From Apostichopus japonicus (taxonomy: Eukaryota > Echinodermata > Holothuroidea > Aspidochirotida > Stichopodidae): DNA of 64,000 nucleotides. Each line of letters begins with the position of its first letter. Positions within the stretch are counted from its first letter, which is position 1. Positions 1 to 11,235 of this stretch are shown here, piece after piece. The stretch is from contig NC_092564.1 in NCBI RefSeq assembly GCF_037975245.1, positions 22,345,984 to 22,409,983 of the forward strand, written 5' to 3'. A program made the translations under genes and the position numbers. A model generated the notes under the pieces. It was not told the DNA's origin. It was given only the letters and a program-made list of their open reading frames with translations, and made no database searches.

Positions 1-900
1 TGACCTTTGGTGACCTCGGATCACATGACCGTTAGGTTTGAAAATATTCCCCTATACCATTTGCAACTTGTCCGAAAATATCAACCACGTCACACCTTGG
101 AACTGGGAGTTATTGCATTAAATGTCTGAAAATTAACTTTGACCTCTTATAACTTCGCACACGAAGGTCACACGGGTGTCAACCTATTGACATTTTTTAT
201 CAGAAGGTACCTTTGGTATCCAAATCTAGCATCAAAACCAAACATTTTCTTTTTTGCTCGTTTCCTCCCAAAATAAGCACATTTTTTCTAATGTGACCTT
301 TGACCTTTTGACCTTGGTTTCAGATGTAGTTTAATCTCCTGATTCCAAAAAACAAAACGACAAGTCTGTGCAACCATCCTAACTCCGACCGAAAAACTTT
401 GACCCCATATAACTTCGCACATAAAGGTCACACAGGGTCAACCTATTGACATTTATGTTCAGAAGGTACCTTTGACATCTGAAAATAGCATCAAAACTGT
501 AAAAATCCCCAAAAACATGTAAAGGTCACCAAAGGTCAAATTGAGGTCAAGGGTCACCCAGGTGCGGATCGACGATTGGATTACATTGAAGCAACTCCCA
601 ACCCTAACGGACATTTCGTTCTCAAGTTATCGCAAAAATACTAGTTTTTTATCATTAATTGACCTTTGTTGACCTCAGATCACATTACCGTTATGTTTGG
701 AAACGATGCCTTACCCCATTCACAACTACTCCCAAAATATCAACCATGTCGGACCCTGTCAACGGGAGTTATTGCTGTTTTTAATATATTGGTTTTTGGC
801 ATCTAACTGACCTTTGGTGACCTTTGCGGGCACCAAAAACAATAGGGATCTTCCTCTCACTATGGGCTATCCACCCAACAAGTTTCATCATGATACATCA
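1..900. repeat. Diverged TGACCTTTG-type tandem repeat
   Basis: The first ~130 bases (TGACCTTTGGTGACCTCGGA onward) recur in diverged form from about 661, giving a period near 660 bp. Inside it, a block around 133-240 (TTGACCTCTTATAACTTCGC) recurs around 396-500, a nested period of about 263 bp. No open reading frame or gene signal is visible. This is satellite-like filler at the left edge of the window. Confidence 0.75.
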
Positions 901-937
901 TTTCCTTATTGAGATATCGTGTACACAAGCCAAGCGT

Positions 938-940
<3 letters not shown>

Positions 941-975
<35 letters not shown>
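941..975. repeat. (AC)n microsatellite
   Basis: A run of alternating A and C, followed by GCATACATG. A similar CA-rich tract sits at 11849-11881, on the other side of the putative 10.9-kb element. This suggests the element landed in one microsatellite. Confidence 0.9.
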
Positions 976-1178
976 TACATGTATAGGCTCCCAAATGGGG
1001 ACAACTGCTCAACACAGGAGAATTGGGGACATGATGATATAACTTTGTACTTCCTACTGCTTGCGTAAAATAGCTCTTAAATAATATTAAAGGTACCAGC
1101 TTAATACTAAAATCTGTTTCTTGTCCATTTTCTATGAATTATTGAACTTGGTTCTACACATACCATGTGGGGACACAC

Positions 1179-1346
1179 TGTGTCACCTAACTGGGGACTT
1201 GGTGTGTCACCTAACTGGGGACTTGGTGTGTCACCTAACTGGGGACTTGGTGTGTCACCTAACTGGGGACTTGGTGTGTCACCTAACTGGGGACTTGGTG
1301 TGTCACCTAACTGGGGACTTGGTGTGTTAACGAATTGGGGACTTTC
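1179..1346. repeat. 24-bp minisatellite built on GGGGAC
   Basis: Six exact 24-bp copies (TGTGTCACCTAACTGGGGAC plus TTGG) and one degenerate seventh. Further single TTGGGGAC motifs follow to about 1430. It lies in the left subterminal zone of the putative 10.9-kb element. Because 24 is a multiple of three, it creates repeat-encoded open frames on the plus strand that I do not regard as genes. Confidence 0.95.
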
Positions 1347-1439
1347 ATTAACTGGAGAAACCCAGTGTCAACTAATTGGGAACACACTGTATCGACCAAC
1401 TGGGGGCTCAACTGCAGTGGGGACAAACTTTCCTTGTGT

Positions 1440-2100
1440 CATGCAAAAGAAACAACTTGAAACAAACTGTGTAACATGTCAAAGCATCACCACACCAAAA
1501 TCAAAGGTGACTCAAAAATGGGGCAAATTCTTTGATTCTATGATAAAATTCTATTATTGCTATGAAGTAATTTGTTACACCAAAACATCCAATGTCTTTG
1601 CCCATTTAACACCTTCTCAACTTTAATATTTACATGGGTGGATTAAGGCAAGACGGTCCAAGGGTTTATAGTGCATTCATTGAACACATTGAATAGTAAG
1701 AAGTAGCAGTATACACACAGTGCATGATGCACAATAAAACTTTATTAACTGAAACTTTCAACAAAAAAGGTGCATTCTACAGTTTTCAGGAATTCCTAAA
1801 ACAAAATGTTTTGACTGATTGCTTTTATGTCTGTTGCCTGGTAAAATACAGTTTGCAGACATTTCCCTATAAGAATAGCATAGTTAAACTGATGCTGTAC
1901 ACTACCAGTATTTGTACTATATATATGCAAATGGAAGTGTGAGTACAGTACTTCAATTTCAGTCTAGAAGTGAAACAATTTGATATGAAACATACAGAAG
2001 CATTAAAACTGCTTCTCAACAAATAATGCTCAAAAATAATTAAGCTGTGTACCCCTACATTAAAGATCCCAACCAAACTGTTTTCTAAAACAGTTCCCAT
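1440..2100. other. Stretch without recognised gene
   Basis: Nothing gene-like is seen. It lies 3' of the minus-strand SET-recombinase gene and could hold its 3' untranslated end, but I see no decisive polyadenylation site. Confidence 0.4.
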
Positions 2101-2103
2101 GAC

Positions 2104-3185
2104 AGACTAGAAAGACTGTGGCATTTGTTCCTGAGCTCCTTTGTGCATGAATGACAACAATTAAATCTGTCTAACAATCAACAAACATGAATTTAACAAA
2201 CTAGTAATAAAACATTAACCAAGAGCACTAAAACATATTCACTTTTATGCCAACATCAGGCTAGAACTCAAAAGGCAGTCAACATAGCTACTTAGCAGAT
2301 TAGAAAAGTCTGTGGCATTTGTTTCTGAGCTCCTTTCTGCAATGCTCGACAACAATTAAATCTGTCTAACAATCAACAAACATGAATTTAACAAACTAGT
2401 AATAAAACATTAACCAAGAGCACTAAAACATATTCACTTTTATGCCAACATCAGGCTAGAACTCAAAAGGCAGTCAACATAGCTACTTAGCAGATTAGAA
2501 AGTCTGTGGCATTTGTTCCTGAGCTCCTTTCTGCAATGCTCGACAACAATTAAATCTGTCTAACAATCAACAAACATGAATTTAACAAACTAGTAATAAA
2601 ACATTAACCAAGAGCACTAAAACATATTCACTTTTATGCCAACATCAGGCTAGAGCTGAAAAGACAGTCAACATGGCTACTTAGCAGATTAGAAAATCTG
2701 TGGCATTTGTTCCTGAGCTCCTTTCTGCATGAACGACAACAATGAAATCTGTCTAACAATCAACAAACATGAATTTAACAAACTAGTAATAAAACATTAA
2801 CCAAGAGCACTAAAACATATTCACTTTTATGCCAACATCAGGCTAGAGCTGAAAAGACAGTCAACATAGCTACTTAGCAGATTAGAAAATCTGTGGCATT
2901 TGTTCCTGAGCTCCTTTCTGCATGAACGACAACAATGAAATCTGTCTAACAATCAACAAACATGAATTTAACAAACAAGTAATAAAACATTAACCAAGAG
3001 CACTAAAATATTCACACTTTTATGCCAACATCAGGCTAGAGCTGAAAAGACAGTCAACATAGCTACTTAGCAGATTAGAAAATCTGTGGCATTTGTTCCT
3101 GAGCTCTTTATTCCATAAACAACAACAATGAAATCTGCCTAACAAGTCAATAAACATGAATTTAACAAACTAGTAATATATGAAC
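2104..3185. repeat. 193-bp minisatellite, about 5.6 copies
   Basis: Units start near 2104, 2297, 2490, 2683, 2877 and 3070 (e.g. GCAGATTAGAAAATCTGTGG), with a last partial copy. Copies are very similar, with small indels and substitutions. The array starts about 20 bp beyond the stop codon of the minus-strand gene, so it would lie in its 3' UTR or immediate 3' flank. Confidence 0.92.
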
Positions 3186-3205
3186 ACAGTAAAGTTTGAC
3201 CAATT

Positions 3206-3829
3206 CTAATACCACTTTTTGTTAGCCCTTCCAGAGTGATTTCTTATGAAGTCTTTAATATTGGTCCACTTCCGTCCATCAAAACAACTGTACTTTTCCA
3301 TCACCCTATCAATAGCTGTCTTTCCAGGCAATTGGTTTAATGCTATTTCTCGTCTGAATTCCTTTAAAACTACTCTTTTCTCATCTTCTGTCCATACCCT
3401 CCTTTGGTATTTTCTCCCTGAAAGGACAACAAATATATACATTACTATGTGGTGCTTTTGAAAAATACACCTCAATGTTGCCATGTGATAGTTTACAATA
3501 TAAAGAAACAAATCACATCAAAATGTTTTGAGGTTGGTCTCCAGCATAAATTGCAATCTGTCTAGTATACTCCTCATATTTTGTTGTTTAAATAAAACTA
3601 GAAAATATTTATTTAAATGGTTTGTTTTATTTATGAACAATATTACCTTTCTTCATACTGGGTGGTTCTTCTCCTTCTGAATTAGTGCTTTCAAAAGTGG
3701 TGCCATTAGCTTGATGCAGAGACCCTACACTTTCCATGCTGCCCTCATCCCTACTTGTGTCCTCCTTCTCCTCTTCCTCCTCCTCATCACTATCATCTGT
3801 ATCATCAGATGATTCTATGTTGTCAATTT
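3206..3829 (-). CDS. Acidic linker and SANT/Myb-like terminal exons
   Basis: Exon 3829-3647 (183 nt) encodes residues 990-1050, an acidic, serine-rich linker with a run of eight Asp/Glu. Exon 3417-3206 encodes 1051-1120 and the stop. It contains RRVWTEDEK (W1059) and DGRKWTNIKDFIRNH (W1101), a three-helix SANT/Myb-like pattern with tryptophans about 42 residues apart. Similar C-terminal domains follow tyrosine-recombinase-like domains in other animal predicted proteins as far as I recall. A role in DNA or histone binding is inferred. The phase-1 junctions on both sides fit the rest of the model. Confidence 0.75.
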
Positions 3830-6800
3830 CTGAGGAAATAAAATCAATGACTGCTTAGATTTGTAGTACAGACAGCACCACATAAACGTAGCGTAGCAAA
3901 CACAGGTTAGATAACGACAAGTACCATTCCTTGCATCAAAGACACACCTTAGCCCACAGAATTACAACTTGATAAACACTTTTTAAAGTATCACCTTAGA
4001 TGATTACTAATTATTTAAAAAGGCAATTAAATTATTGATATATCAAGTTTTACAGTTCTTTAGCAGGTATACATTCTCCTCACTTCAGTATTTCTAATGT
4101 AAACTTTACAAATCAGCTTCAAAAGTCCTATTTGAACTTTAGCTACTAATTTAACTTATTGTACACTCATTTAAATATTGAACTTCATTGCAAAAACATG
4201 AAATAAATTCCTGCTTTTTACCATCATCTTTGTCAACTTCAATTTGGTCCAAAGACTTTCCTGCCAAGCTTGCTGTTGACCCTTTCTCCAAAGAGAGAAG
4301 TAGCTTAGATATTTTTGCCACCTGCAGCGTTGCATCTGGTAAACGGTAGAACTCTCTGTGAACTCGTACATCATGTCCCATAAACTTAGCCAGCATGTCA
4401 AGCTCGTTATCTTTAAGATTAAGGACTTGGCTGATTGTGGCAACATGCTTCCTCAAGCTTGTGGAACGAAGTTGGGTTGGATTCTTCGCTCCGCAAAGAG
4501 TTGCAAACTTTCGAATGCAATCAGCACCCCTAATGTGTGCATCTGAGTTGGATGTAGCACAAGGAAACAAAAACTTATTGTCAGGGTTGACACCTACTTT
4601 CTGCCTGAGGCTAATGAGTAAATCCACAGTGTCTTCCATCTGTTTTGTTAGCAGCACTGGTACAGTGTTCCCTTTCTTTCCGATGATTTCAATCCTTGTG
4701 AAAGTTTTGCAAAGTTCCCTTTCAAACTTACTGAGGCACGCAGAGATGTAATCAGCTTTCTCTGATGAGGCTTTCATGTTGTAATCATCAATAGATACTT
4801 TGGAAATTTCTCCTTGCCTTCTTCGGTTGAATAACATAATTTGTGTCAGAGTTACCTCATTAAGTACCTTCCAAGAAGCTGCTGGGTCAGACTTTCCATC
4901 CTCCAACTTTCTTTTCTCATCATGCCCAATTTTTTTCAGGAAGTTTGAGAGAGTGCAAATGTCTTCCGTGAGTGGTAGTCTCTTAGGGGCATTCCTCTTG
5001 TTTTCAGTCATAGTGCGATGAGCATGACGGGAGACTTCCTCAGTCCACTTCATTTGGCATAACTCAAAGAAATTGGTTGACTGGTTGACAATCTCCTCAT
5101 CACCTTGTTTCAACCCTTGTGCCTTGACAAGGAGTGCACACTTCTTAATACTATGTCCAAGCTTCAGTGCTAAACTTGGAACTTTGTACAGATGTGTTTG
5201 TGTGTCAAAACCAGCCACATTCCTCGCAGCTGTCACAACATGGTCAAACTTAGCTGGATGTATGAAGTCAGCAAGTTCATTATCTGGCTCATTACTGATA
5301 AGTCGTATCTCAATCAGTAGTCTGGCCATCTCTCTTAACTTGGTTCGTATGTAATTTTGTTGTTCTTTGTCATGACCAAGCTTTAAGAATTCTTTCTTTG
5401 CCAGCTGACAAATCAGACTATCACTCTTCAAACATCGTGACACGTCATCACCTTTTAACTTGCTAAAGAGTTCATCAAGCTGCAGGTCTGAATTGTTGAG
5501 GCTTGGAAGGAGAAGTTTTCCATTTCTGACTAGTTCTCCCCTCCTTCTCTTCAGTTTGTTTGAGGAAGCCGGCTCCAAATGACATGTGTGTTTGTAAAGG
5601 AACCTCTTCGCATAGTATCCATAACAGGTTGGACAGGGAATGAAGTTTGATGGCTCAGTGATTTCATTTGGCCTATACCTGACAATTAACTCTCCTGATC
5701 CCTGTTCCAGCACCTTGCAATTTTGTAGGTGATTTCCAAGATTCCTGATTTTGGTGAGCTTTGCTGCCTTCAGTGTGTGATGATCCTCCTGCATCCAGTC
5801 AGCCACTGCAGATTCATTGCAATGGGCTGATCGAAGATGTCTTGGTAGCTTAGCTTGAGGTATTTCGCAGTAAAAACAAAACTGTCTTTTGTCATATACT
5901 CTACAATCCTCATTGCTTGTAGACTTCACGGTAATCTGTGATGTTCTTTCATGATCGGTCTGCTGCTCATCCACTACCTTAGAGTCATTCTCCTCTGGCA
6001 AAGTCAGATTTGGATACAAAACATATGAAATATTTGAATCATCAGATGGTGGCACAACATCATCATCTTCATCTTCATCATCACTGTCGTCATTGTCGCT
6101 GTCAAGCTCGGAGGCAGAATGATAAGACTGTGTATCTGCAAATGTAAATCAAGTAAACAGGAGAGTAAAGCTGTCACTTAGTCATGGTGGCAGCAGCAAT
6201 AAAAGAACTTACTTTGAATGCAGAGTTCTCTGAAAAGATGTTAAGGATATAAACAGACACTAATGCATCTACAACTTATATGAGCTGCAACTATTCAACA
6301 ACGACATAGCCATGCCTACCATATCAAAACATGCTAAAATGAGTTAGTGTTTTTACCTTCAGGAACAGAATGTTGCTCAACGAATCGTTGTTGTGGGTCT
6401 GTTAACGTCACATCTGGATGCCCGACGCAATTATGCTTTGATCCAATAACATTGTTAGTTTTGTCTAGCTCTGTTAATATGGAACTGATAGTATCCAGAA
6501 GATGCTCTGGTTCAGGGAGGGAGTTACATGGAACAGCCTCTACACAAAGAAAAACAGCGAGAAAAATGAAGCAAAGTAATTTACTTTCAATACAGAATAA
6601 TGATGACCTGTAACTAGAGCAAAAACAAGAAATGAAGTATTTAGAACAGCTTCTAGAAAAGCAAAAACAATGATTGGATATTGCTGATATCCAAGCTTAT
6701 TTAAATAGATGTCTTACAACATGAATCTACATACTACTAGCTGCAATTTTATACGGGAAACACAGGTAATTTTCTTCACCAATAATGGCATGAGTATATC

Positions 6801-9800
6801 ATTGGACAACAACTATGGTCTCCAGTTATCTAAACATTGTCAAAATGAGAGACTGACAGCAATGATTTTCACTTGCAAACCATTCCATTGTCTAACTGCA
6901 ATTTAATCCTTACTTGATGATCATTGTAACATTTCAGCTTTTTTGCAAAATACAAGTTTTTGCATTAAGTTGATAGAGACTTCATTTGTTAAACAAACCT
7001 CACCAGGTTGTCATGTGCACTTATTTAAGAAGCATACTTATAGTCAATGCTACATTAGATAAACTCTGCACAACTTTTAAGTTTGTACCTTCTGAAATTG
7101 ACTTTCCTTCAACAAAGGCTGGTTGTTCCTGTGTTAACACGAGATTTGGATGCCCATTACAATCCTCTGATGATCTCATAACATCATAAGTTTTTTCTAG
7201 TTCTGCAGATGTCGAGCTACAAGTAGGCATGGGATGTTCTGAGTCAGTGAGGAAGCTACGTGGAATTACTCCTGCAAGAAGAAATGAGAGGAAAAAGGAG
7301 GCAAAATAAGTTTGCTCAATGCAGAATAATATGTGAACAAACCGCAAACATAGAAGGAAGTCTACCCTCTTACACTTATTTCATTCATCTTGAATCTACA
7401 TGCAACCATTGACAATTTGACACAAAAATTCAAACTATCAGCAGTTGAGCAGACATATCGATATGACAACCATGTTCTATAATCATCAAATTATCCATCC
7501 ACCTTCCCTACTTAATGTGATATATTTAGCTCATTGCACTTTTGAAGGTCTCGTCACCAGACTAAATCAGTGGAACAACCTCACTACATTCCAAAAACTT
7601 TGCTACTGCATCTCTGAACGTGGTGACTTCTCTACGTTAATTACTACAATTTATCAAACACATGAAGTTCATAAGTTTGTACCTTCAGAAACCGAATCTG
7701 GCTCACAAACTGCCAGTTGTTCGTCTGTTGACATCAGATCTGAATGTCTAACCCAATCTTCCACTGTTTTCATAACATCAATTCTTTTGTCTGGCTCCTT
7801 GGATGCTGGACTGCAAGTAGCCATCTGTTCTTCTGTAGCAGTGTAAGAGTAACATGAAACAGCTTTCACAAAAGCAAAAATATTGTTTACTGCAGTGTAT
7901 TAAAATGCATTCACTCCTACAATAAATTGTAAAACCATTCCTGAGATGGTAAACAGATCTTGAAAATGTTTCACATTCTAAATTCCACTCAATTTCAAAC
8001 TGAAACAATGTCTCAGTCTTTCTCATATTTTAAGTTTGAATTTCCCTCATTGTTCGTCACCATAGAAATAATTGTTGCAACACACTTATTATGTGAACAT
8101 GGCAAGAAAAATAATAAGCCAACATTTTGCTCTTTCCTTCCTTCTTAGATCCTGACCGTTATATATCCTGCAAATTAGTGCACCTCACTGTAATGTGAGG
8201 TCTTACATGAAGTACAATGTGTAGAATTTAATACATCAAACATATCACATAGGCCTACAGATAATTATGCCTCCGCAAAAAAAATATAAAGTCAAAAATA
8301 TAAAGGATCACTATCTGTCAAACATATAAAAAAAATACATGATAAGACACTGCTGAAAATACAATGTAATTCTAGTACCTTCAGATGGAGCATTTTCTCC
8401 TTCTCGGACACGGCTCTCAAAAGAAACCTGTTGAAGAAGCAGAACACGTTCTTATTACAAAATATTAGCATTGTAAACTTCAGTAAATAGAAATAGATCA
8501 ATTATATGGGTGGATTCAAACTTAATCTCCTTTCTCAAGACATCTATAAGGCATTACAGTGCCACAGAGCACGCTCAATACAGTTACCCATTCAAGCAGA
8601 CCCTCTCATAGTATACTCATAGTGAACACAAAATGAATGCATGAAAATTTTTGTAATGAAATTATATGGGTCAAATGACTGGGAAATGTTTAATAACAAC
8701 TGTGCAAAGAAATTGAGGCTAGAGAGAGTTCCACATAGCAACCTCAGGGACATAAGTCCTGCACTTAAACACCTGACCTATCTAGCTGAATGAAGGTAGA
8801 AAGATTCCTTACTAACCACTCTCTGAAGATTTCAGTGAGAGCCACAGTACAGTGCCTTCTCTAAAGGCATATAGCCTAGGGATCACAACTTATTTACATT
8901 TCATAAATCAACCAAACAGGGTCCCTGAACCCTGTTCTGGCCTCAGTTCATTTGAAATTGCAACATTTTAAAATTTTATGGAGGAGCTTGATGGTGTTTA
9001 AATTCCATATTTTCTAAAAAATGGCACTATCTGATAAGGTAACTCTGCAATGTTCTTTCCTACAAACAGCCTTACAAGTGAAATGATGATTTTAATAGTT
9101 ATGCTGGCTGACACATTGGAATGTTGGAAGTTTCTGAATGTAAGCTCCTCTCTTGGTAATGGAGGGAGGGAGTTTGGGGGGGGGGGGTAAATTTAAATTG
9201 CACACTAACCTCTTTCACCCATGGAAGATTGATGATTCCATAGTCATACAGAATTTCAGTGTCTTGCTTTATATCCTTGGTTGCAAAAAGACACAGTACT
9301 GGACTGTTGTTGTAAGTCTTAACGAAGATTTTGGAATTTATTTCCCCACCTATGCCATGATTAACAAGTCTTCCAAATTTTGGACCTGTTTGCGGTTCAG
9401 TGTTTGCATCAACACTAGAAATAAAATGAGAATGGATAAGAATTGGTAAATCACCTGTTTGTATATCACATTGTAACTAACCAAAGTTGATAGCTACTTT
9501 TTTTTTAGTTTGTCATTGCAATCACGTACCTGATGCAAGGAGGGTATTGAAAAATATCGGTGAATGTAAAAATATACATTAATTCTCTGACACTTCAAAC
9601 TGGACATCCAACATATTGTAATTATTTCTCCACTTTGGCATTTTTAGCTTTGTTTCATCTTGAGGAATTGCCTTTACTTAGAGCAAATCAAAAAGCTTAC
9701 CACCATTTCTTCTCTCTGTACTTAAAAAAGTAACGAAATACGCTTGGTTCTTCTATTTCCCTTTGTTCCCCTTCCTTGGCTGTGATCAGTTCCCCCGAGT

Positions 9801-10181
9801 AAGTTACCAGAAACCATCCCATTTTGAATGACTGGGAAGTAAACAGACTCCTTCCTGAAAGAGGCAATGCGTTTTTTTGAAAAGTAATGAAATCCATCAC
9901 TATTCACTATCACTAATTGATATCACTAATCTCCTGTAGTAATAACTGCTGCCGAATACTTACCTTAACCACATCTAATAAATTTAACTTGACTGCATCA
10001 TACCTCAAAACCCAACAATAGTTAAATAAAGAAGGACATTTACACTTGTAATTCAAATTGAAAATTTAAGTGAAAAAGTACCTTTTGTTGGTGATATCTT
10101 GACCAAAAACCCAGGTGGATCTTCCTGCATATATTTATCAAAACTAGGCCCTGGGCCGTGCCTTGTGCTACGTCTTGACAT
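3206..10181 (-). CDS. SET domain - zinc finger - tyrosine recombinase-like - SANT-like fusion protein (10 coding exons)
   Basis: Minus-strand exon model: 10181-10082, 9854-9701, 9414-9210, 8427-8379, 7862-7683, 7271-7089, 6539-6357, 6135-4222, 3829-3647, 3417-3206. Every intron is GT-AG and phases agree throughout. The total is 3363 nt, i.e. 1120 residues plus stop, with no internal stop. Order of parts: SET domain (about 20-153), short linker, three duplicated ~61-residue exons (170-351), two C2H2-like fingers (438-456, 519-537), tyrosine-recombinase fold (about 740-970), acidic linker (990-1045) and a SANT/Myb-like C terminus (1051-1120). The start is the first ATG of exon 1, eight bases after a splice acceptor, so an upstream noncoding exon is expected. 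By family knowledge, SET domains methylate lysines with S-adenosylmethionine and tyrosine recombinases cut DNA through a tyrosine. Activity of either here is inference. I cannot assign a gene name. Confidence 0.85.
4222..6135 (-). CDS. Tyrosine-recombinase-like exon with two C2H2-like zinc fingers
   Basis: One 1914-nt exon encodes residues 352-989. It opens with an Asp/Glu-rich stretch. Zinc-ligand sets CFYC...H....H (C438, C441, H451, H456) and CPTC...H..H (C519, C522, H534, H537) follow. The recombinase fold shows NRRRQGE (R791), a beta-hairpin lysine in GKKGN (838/839), SLRKH (R913), MGHD (H939) and REFYR (Y948), with typical helix spacing of the integrase C-terminal fold. The first His of the usual H-x-x-R box is not His here. 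The open frame runs past the donor to a stop at 4151, but splicing at 4222 gives in-frame continuation into the acidic exon. Splicing from 6135 is also required, because there is no ATG at the start of the open frame (GTG at 6055). Confidence 0.85.
6357..7862 (-). CDS. Three duplicated 60/61-codon exons of the fusion gene
   Basis: Exons 7862-7683 (180 nt), 7271-7089 (183 nt) and 6539-6357 (183 nt) are all phase 1-1 and encode related peptides. Shared positions include a hydrophobic start (AV/VI), S/T-rich centre, D/E-K, DV or NV, a G/R-H-P/S core, T-x-x-Q and an end in S-[VI]-[SP]-E-G. A small exon at 8427-8379 also ends in APSEG, which may be a fourth, shortened relative. Symmetric phase explains why duplication kept the frame. 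No known domain is recognised; the segment may be a flexible spacer between the SET and recombinase parts. Confidence 0.8.
9210..10181 (-). CDS. SET-domain exons of the fusion gene
   Basis: Three exons (10181-10082, 9854-9701, 9414-9210) encode residues 1-153. The N terminus MSRRSTRHGPGP is followed by PPGFLVKISPTKGRSLF, corresponding to the KGRGVF entry of SET domains. YSGELI lies at 52-57, WCVDAN at 84-89, GRLVNH at 99-104 (the N-H cofactor-binding motif) and EILYDYG at 138-144 (the catalytic-tyrosine motif). The order and spacing are those of a complete, roughly 120-residue SET domain and are closest, from memory, to the KMT5A/SETD8 type. GRGVF is GRSLF here; other key residues look intact, so an active methyltransferase is possible. 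Junction phases are 1, 2 and 0. Confidence 0.85.
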
Positions 10182-11235
10182 AATTTTGTCTGGAATCAAG
10201 AAGAAGGTTGATAGTGTCCATTACATATTACCCAGGGAGCCCAAAAAAGCAGACAGCACAACTTTTTCCAAACTACGTAATTCAGAATGTTTATATAATA
10301 TATATCAACATTAAAATTTAACGACTAAATTCTAAGGAGACTTAATTATCATCTTTACAATTATTAAGTAAGGTGACTGAATCCAACAATGAGCTCATAG
10401 CATAACTTGGCCAAGCTACTAAATTTGAAAAGATTATACTAATTTCATGACTATAACATGATGCATCTAATCTTATGATAACATGTCACACCACAATATT
10501 CCCCTTGAAAAGAAAGGAAGGTTCAATTACCTCAGAAGTGCAATACATTTGCTCCATTCATTTCACATAGCTTCAATTCTAGTATCTGTAACACATATAC
10601 ATGCAGCTATAACTCTTTAAGATTAACTTTTCTATACATGGGCATCCTCAATATTCAGGTTACATAAAATTGAATAAAAAACAATAGAATGAAAAGTCTG
10701 GTCATCGAATACGAAAAAGCACCATGCAGACAGAAAGTCACAAAAGCGGTATACATATCTTGCAATGCCAAAATTATGACAAAATGTCAGTACTGCTTCC
10801 AACGTTTCAGTGTTTGATATGATGAAGTGCCCAACAACTGCCTCATGATTTATCCAAGGGGCAGACATGATTTAGATCCTACTAACAATAACATCCTACT
10901 GAGATCTAAATTAACTAGCTAAAAAAGTAACTAAACTTTCCTTATGTGTATAATGCTGCAGCTATCATCTGAAGCCTGACTTAAAACTAGTGATGTTACA
11001 CACAAACTGGCCTAACCCATGTGGTATAATGTATTAGATCATATAGACCTACTGTTAATTTCCTACTATGCACACACTATGCTAGTAAGTAGTATGTATG
11101 CACAACTGGATCCTAACCTATATGACATTAAGTACAATGGTAGCACATGTGGCTTCCACAATGTACAGTAGGCTAGTCTATTAGAGGCCTATAATAGAAG
11201 TTCATAAACGAACGAACTGGAAATATACAAAAATA

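Noticed and set aside
1165-1626. 153-codon plus-strand open frame
   Set aside because: Its first half is the 24-bp minisatellite and the rest has no recognisable protein features; it lies in the element's subterminal zone.
4151-4221. Unspliced extension of the recombinase frame to a stop at 4151
   Set aside because: A good donor at 4221/4220 joins in phase to the acidic and SANT exons, giving a better and longer product; the unspliced form could still be a minor isoform.
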